The notes under the pieces: model-generated | Database searches by the model: none | What the model saw: the letters and a program-made list of their open reading frames with translations, nothing else | Told to the model about the DNA's origin: nothing | Position numbers and translations under genes: made by a program | Shown: in pieces, positions 5,804-7,659 of the stretch | Numbering within the stretch: the stretch's first letter is position 1 | How the letters are laid out: each line of letters begins with the position of its first letter | Assembly (NCBI GenBank): GCA_026193435.1 | Contig: JAPHUN010000099.1 | Span: 1-7,659 of the forward strand | Length of the DNA stretch: 7,659 nt | Origin: Chlorobium sp. | GTDB lineage: Bacteria > Bacteroidota > Chlorobiia > Chlorobiales > Chlorobiaceae | Direction of reading: 5' to 3'

Positions 5804-6958
5804 ATGCTTGTCTATCAACTGATCATACTTTTTCTGCTCCTTGCCTTTCTGGCGATTCTGTTCTGGAATCTCAGGGCGCTTCCTGAACTGCCCCGCCAGG
5901 GAGCCCAAACCGATCTCCCCTTCGTCTCTGTGCTTGTACCTGCCCGCAATGAAGAGCACAACATCGAGCGGTGTGTTTCTTCCCTCATGCGCCAGAACTA
6001 CCGTAACTTCGAAGTTGTCGTTCTCGACGACGCCTCAACTGATCGTACCCTGGAGCTTCTGGAGTCCATGCGTCAGGCAGACAGTTCCTCAAGGCTCAGG
6101 ATCATTCACGGAGCGCCTCTGCCTGAAAACTGGCACGGCAAAGCATGGGCCTGTGACCAGCTGGGCAGAGAGGCCGCTGGTGAAATGCTTCTTTTTACAG
6201 ACGCGGACACGTCTCATGCTCCCGAATGCCTTTCACGCGCGGTCGCTGCCATGCAGGAGAGCGGAGCCGATATGCTTTCCATGATGCCTCGTCAGGAACT
6301 GAAATCATTCTGGGAACGGCTGATCGTGCCCTTGATCTATTTCATTCTTCTTTGTTACCTTCCCGTGAAACTTGTCTATGCCATGGCATCTCCCGCGCTC
6401 TGTTTCGCCAATGGCCAGTTCATCCTGTTCAGGAGAAAAATGTACAGCAGGATCGGCGGCCACGGCGCCGTGAGCAGTGACCTTGTCGAGGATGTGTGGT
6501 TATGCAAGGCGGTCAAGAAAAAAGGGGGAAAGGTCGCAAGCTATAACGGGATGGAAACGGTGAGTTGCAGAATGTACCGTAACCTGTCCGAAGTCTGGGA
6601 GGGGTTTTCAAAAAACCTGTTTGCGGGTTTAGGGTATAATGCCGCAGGCCTGTTAGTGCTCATGCTGATAACGGTTCTGGTCTATATCGCACCGTATGGT
6701 TTTGTGATCACTTCCGTTGCAACCGGTAACTATTCAACGGTCTACTTTCTCCTGCCCCTGCTGCAGATTGCCATTGCGCTGCTCTGCAGGCTGCTGATCG
6801 CCGGCCGCTTCAGCCAGCCTTTGTCAGGAGCGCTGCTGCATGTGTTCTCACAGATGGCGCTGCTCGGAATCGCCGCGAACTCCTTTTACCTCGTGACCTT
6901 CGGCAAGGGATCGCAATGGAAAGGGAGGAGGTACAACTTTTCCGGGAAGGGTGGATAG
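5804..6958 (+). CDS. cruC: Chlorobactene glucosyltransferase-like family-2 glycosyltransferase (CruC)
   Basis: This is a membrane-anchored GT2 enzyme. CruC transfers glucose to hydroxychlorobactene, giving the glucoside that CruD then acylates; the products are chlorosome carotenoids. From ATG 5804 the protein is 384 aa. It has an N-terminal membrane segment (3-24), the GT-A nucleotide-binding start VPARNEE (45-51), LDDASTD (74-80), the DxD-type FTDADT (131-136) and the catalytic-base region VEDVW (228-232). The C-terminal third holds about three further membrane segments. There is no QxxRW motif; WEGFSKNLFAG occupies that region, as in CrtQ/CruC-type carotenoid glycosyltransferases. The GT2 family is certain. 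The CruC call rests on overall look and on linkage to bchK and hisG. TTG 5753 would add 17 polar residues before the membrane anchor, so I prefer 5804. No Shine-Dalgarno is visible. Confidence 0.8.
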   Translation: MLVYQLIILFLLLAFLAILFWNLRALPELPRQGAQTDLPFVSVLVPARNEEHNIERCVSSLMRQNYRNFEVVVLDDASTDRTLELLESMRQADSSSRLRIIHGAPLPENWHGKAWACDQLGREAAGEMLLFTDADTSHAPECLSRAVAAMQESGADMLSMMPRQELKSFWERLIVPLIYFILLCYLPVKLVYAMASPALCFANGQFILFRRKMYSRIGGHGAVSSDLVEDVWLCKAVKKKGGKVASYNGMETVSCRMYRNLSEVWEGFSKNLFAGLGYNAAGLLVLMLITVLVYIAPYGFVITSVATGNYSTVYFLLPLLQIAIALLCRLLIAGRFSQPLSGALLHVFSQMALLGIAANSFYLVTFGKGSQWKGRRYNFSGKGG

Positions 6959-7064
6959 GTTATACAGACCGCCGACGAGAAGCTCCGGGAAGCAGAACAT
7001 TATCGTGACACGGAACCAAAAAACTCCACGAAACAGGACGATCCCTCAAACAATCCGTCTTTTT

Positions 7065-7093
7065 TTGTTATTTTTAGCACGTATCGTTGTAAA
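7065..7093 (+). promoter_or_regulatory. Weak candidate promoter for the WD40 gene
   Basis: TTGTTA (7065-7070) and TGTAAA (7088-7093) are separated by 17 bases, each matching four of six consensus positions. They lie in the 179-base gap between cruC and the WD40 gene, 44 bases before its ATG. The rest of the gap shows no hairpin terminator and no gene; the frame at 6951-7166 is not protein-like. Confidence 0.25.
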
Positions 7094-7137
7094 GAGCGCC
7101 ATTTTTCAACCAGGTAATCCAAAACTTCAACAGTCTC

Positions 7138-7659
7138 ATGGGTTTGTTATCAAAATTGTTCGGTAAAAAAGAAGAAGAAGAATTAAAACTTCCTCAGGTC
7201 AAGGAGGATGAAGCGCTGATCAAGACTTTTGAAGGTCATGAAGACAGGGTTCTTGGTGTTCGGTTCAGTCCTGACGGTAAAAAGCTGGTGAGTGGCAGTT
7301 TCGATGAGAAGGTCATGCTTTGGGATGTCGCAACCGGTCAGATACTGCATACCATGGCAGGTCATTCAACCTGGGTCAAGTGCGTTGATTACAGTCCCAA
7401 CGGCGATAAGGTCGCAAGCGGCAGTATCGACAGCACGGTGAGAATCTGGGACGTGGAAACCGGAAAGAGCCTTCATGAGTGTAAAGGTCATGATACCGAA
7501 GTGCGTATGGTCGCGTTCAGCCCTGACGGCAAGACGCTTGCAAGCTGTTCACGTGATACGACGATCAAGCTCTGGGATGTCGAGTCCGGTAAGGAGATCA
7601 AAACATTGACCGGCCATACATCATATATAGAGTGCGTCGCCTACAGCCATGACGGGAAA
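7138..7659 (+). CDS. WD40 repeat (beta-propeller) protein, N-terminal part, cut by the window edge
   Basis: The frame opens at ATG 7138 and stays open to the last base (174 codons, no stop). It begins with an amphipathic MGLLSKLFGKKEEEELK segment. WD40 blades of exactly 42 residues follow: GH at 33-34, 75-76, 117-118 and 159-160, with the matching W-D at 62-63, 104-105 and 146-147. Each blade carries FSPDGKxLxSGSxDxTVxxWDVxTG-type residues. WD40 propellers are scaffolds for protein contacts, and no enzymatic domain is visible in this part. At least four blades are seen; a full propeller usually needs seven or so, so much of the gene probably lies beyond the window. The function is unknown. 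The short N-terminal helix followed by charged residues could be a membrane-surface anchor, which is speculation. No Shine-Dalgarno precedes the start. Confidence 0.93.
   Translation, partial: MGLLSKLFGKKEEEELKLPQVKEDEALIKTFEGHEDRVLGVRFSPDGKKLVSGSFDEKVMLWDVATGQILHTMAGHSTWVKCVDYSPNGDKVASGSIDSTVRIWDVETGKSLHECKGHDTEVRMVAFSPDGKTLASCSRDTTIKLWDVESGKEIKTLTGHTSYIECVAYSHDGK

Noticed and set aside
6951..7166. 71-residue open frame between cruC and the WD40 gene
   Set aside because: It overlaps the start of the WD40 gene in another frame, and its basic, low-information sequence is not convincing.
7165..7182. A-run plus GAA repeats at the WD40 N-terminus as a frameshift or phase-variation site
   Set aside because: The slippery heptamer is not in the frame needed for -1 shifting, and four GAA units are too few for likely phase variation.

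Overview
The window looks like chromosomal DNA from a green sulfur bacterium (Chlorobiaceae, phylum Chlorobiota), perhaps a Chlorobium/Prosthecochloris-type organism. Base composition appears close to balanced. The assignment rests on a UbiA-family (bacterio)chlorophyll synthase of the Chlorobi type and a family-2 glycosyltransferase resembling CruC (chlorobactene glucosyltransferase) in one neighbourhood. From memory, bchK and cruC also lie close together in Chlorobaculum tepidum (around CT1992 and CT1987). No search was run.

Layout: all convincing genes are on the + strand. (1) Positions 1-54 hold a degenerate copy of a repeat, then miaB (tRNA 2-methylthio modification). (2) 1470-4053 holds a tightly spaced set: bchK (bacteriochlorophyll c synthase), a CTP-dependent prenol (phytol/farnesol) kinase-like membrane protein, and an LpxH-like UDP-2,3-diacylglucosamine pyrophosphatase, with gaps of about 29 and 23 bases. 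hisG follows after 75 bases. (3) 5014-5803 is a gene-poor stretch of nearly 800 bases made of several palindromic or repeated elements. These are a 142-bp element with perfect 17-bp inverted ends, a branched hairpin region, a 118-bp MITE-like element with two strong hairpins, and a second copy of a 47-bp direct repeat. (4) cruC. (5) A WD40-repeat protein starts at 7138 and runs off the right edge.

Functionally, bchK and cruC both finish chlorosome pigments: one esterifies bacteriochlorophyllide with a farnesyl tail, the other glucosylates the carotenoid. The kinase next to bchK could rephosphorylate the prenol freed during pigment turnover. miaB, lpxH and hisG are housekeeping genes of tRNA modification, lipid A and histidine synthesis. 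Most starts lack a clear Shine-Dalgarno sequence, so several start codons are uncertain and the alternatives are recorded.

I see no defence system, CRISPR array, tRNA, rRNA or intact insertion sequence. The points of most interest are the bchK/prenol-kinase pairing and the layered repeats between hisG and cruC.
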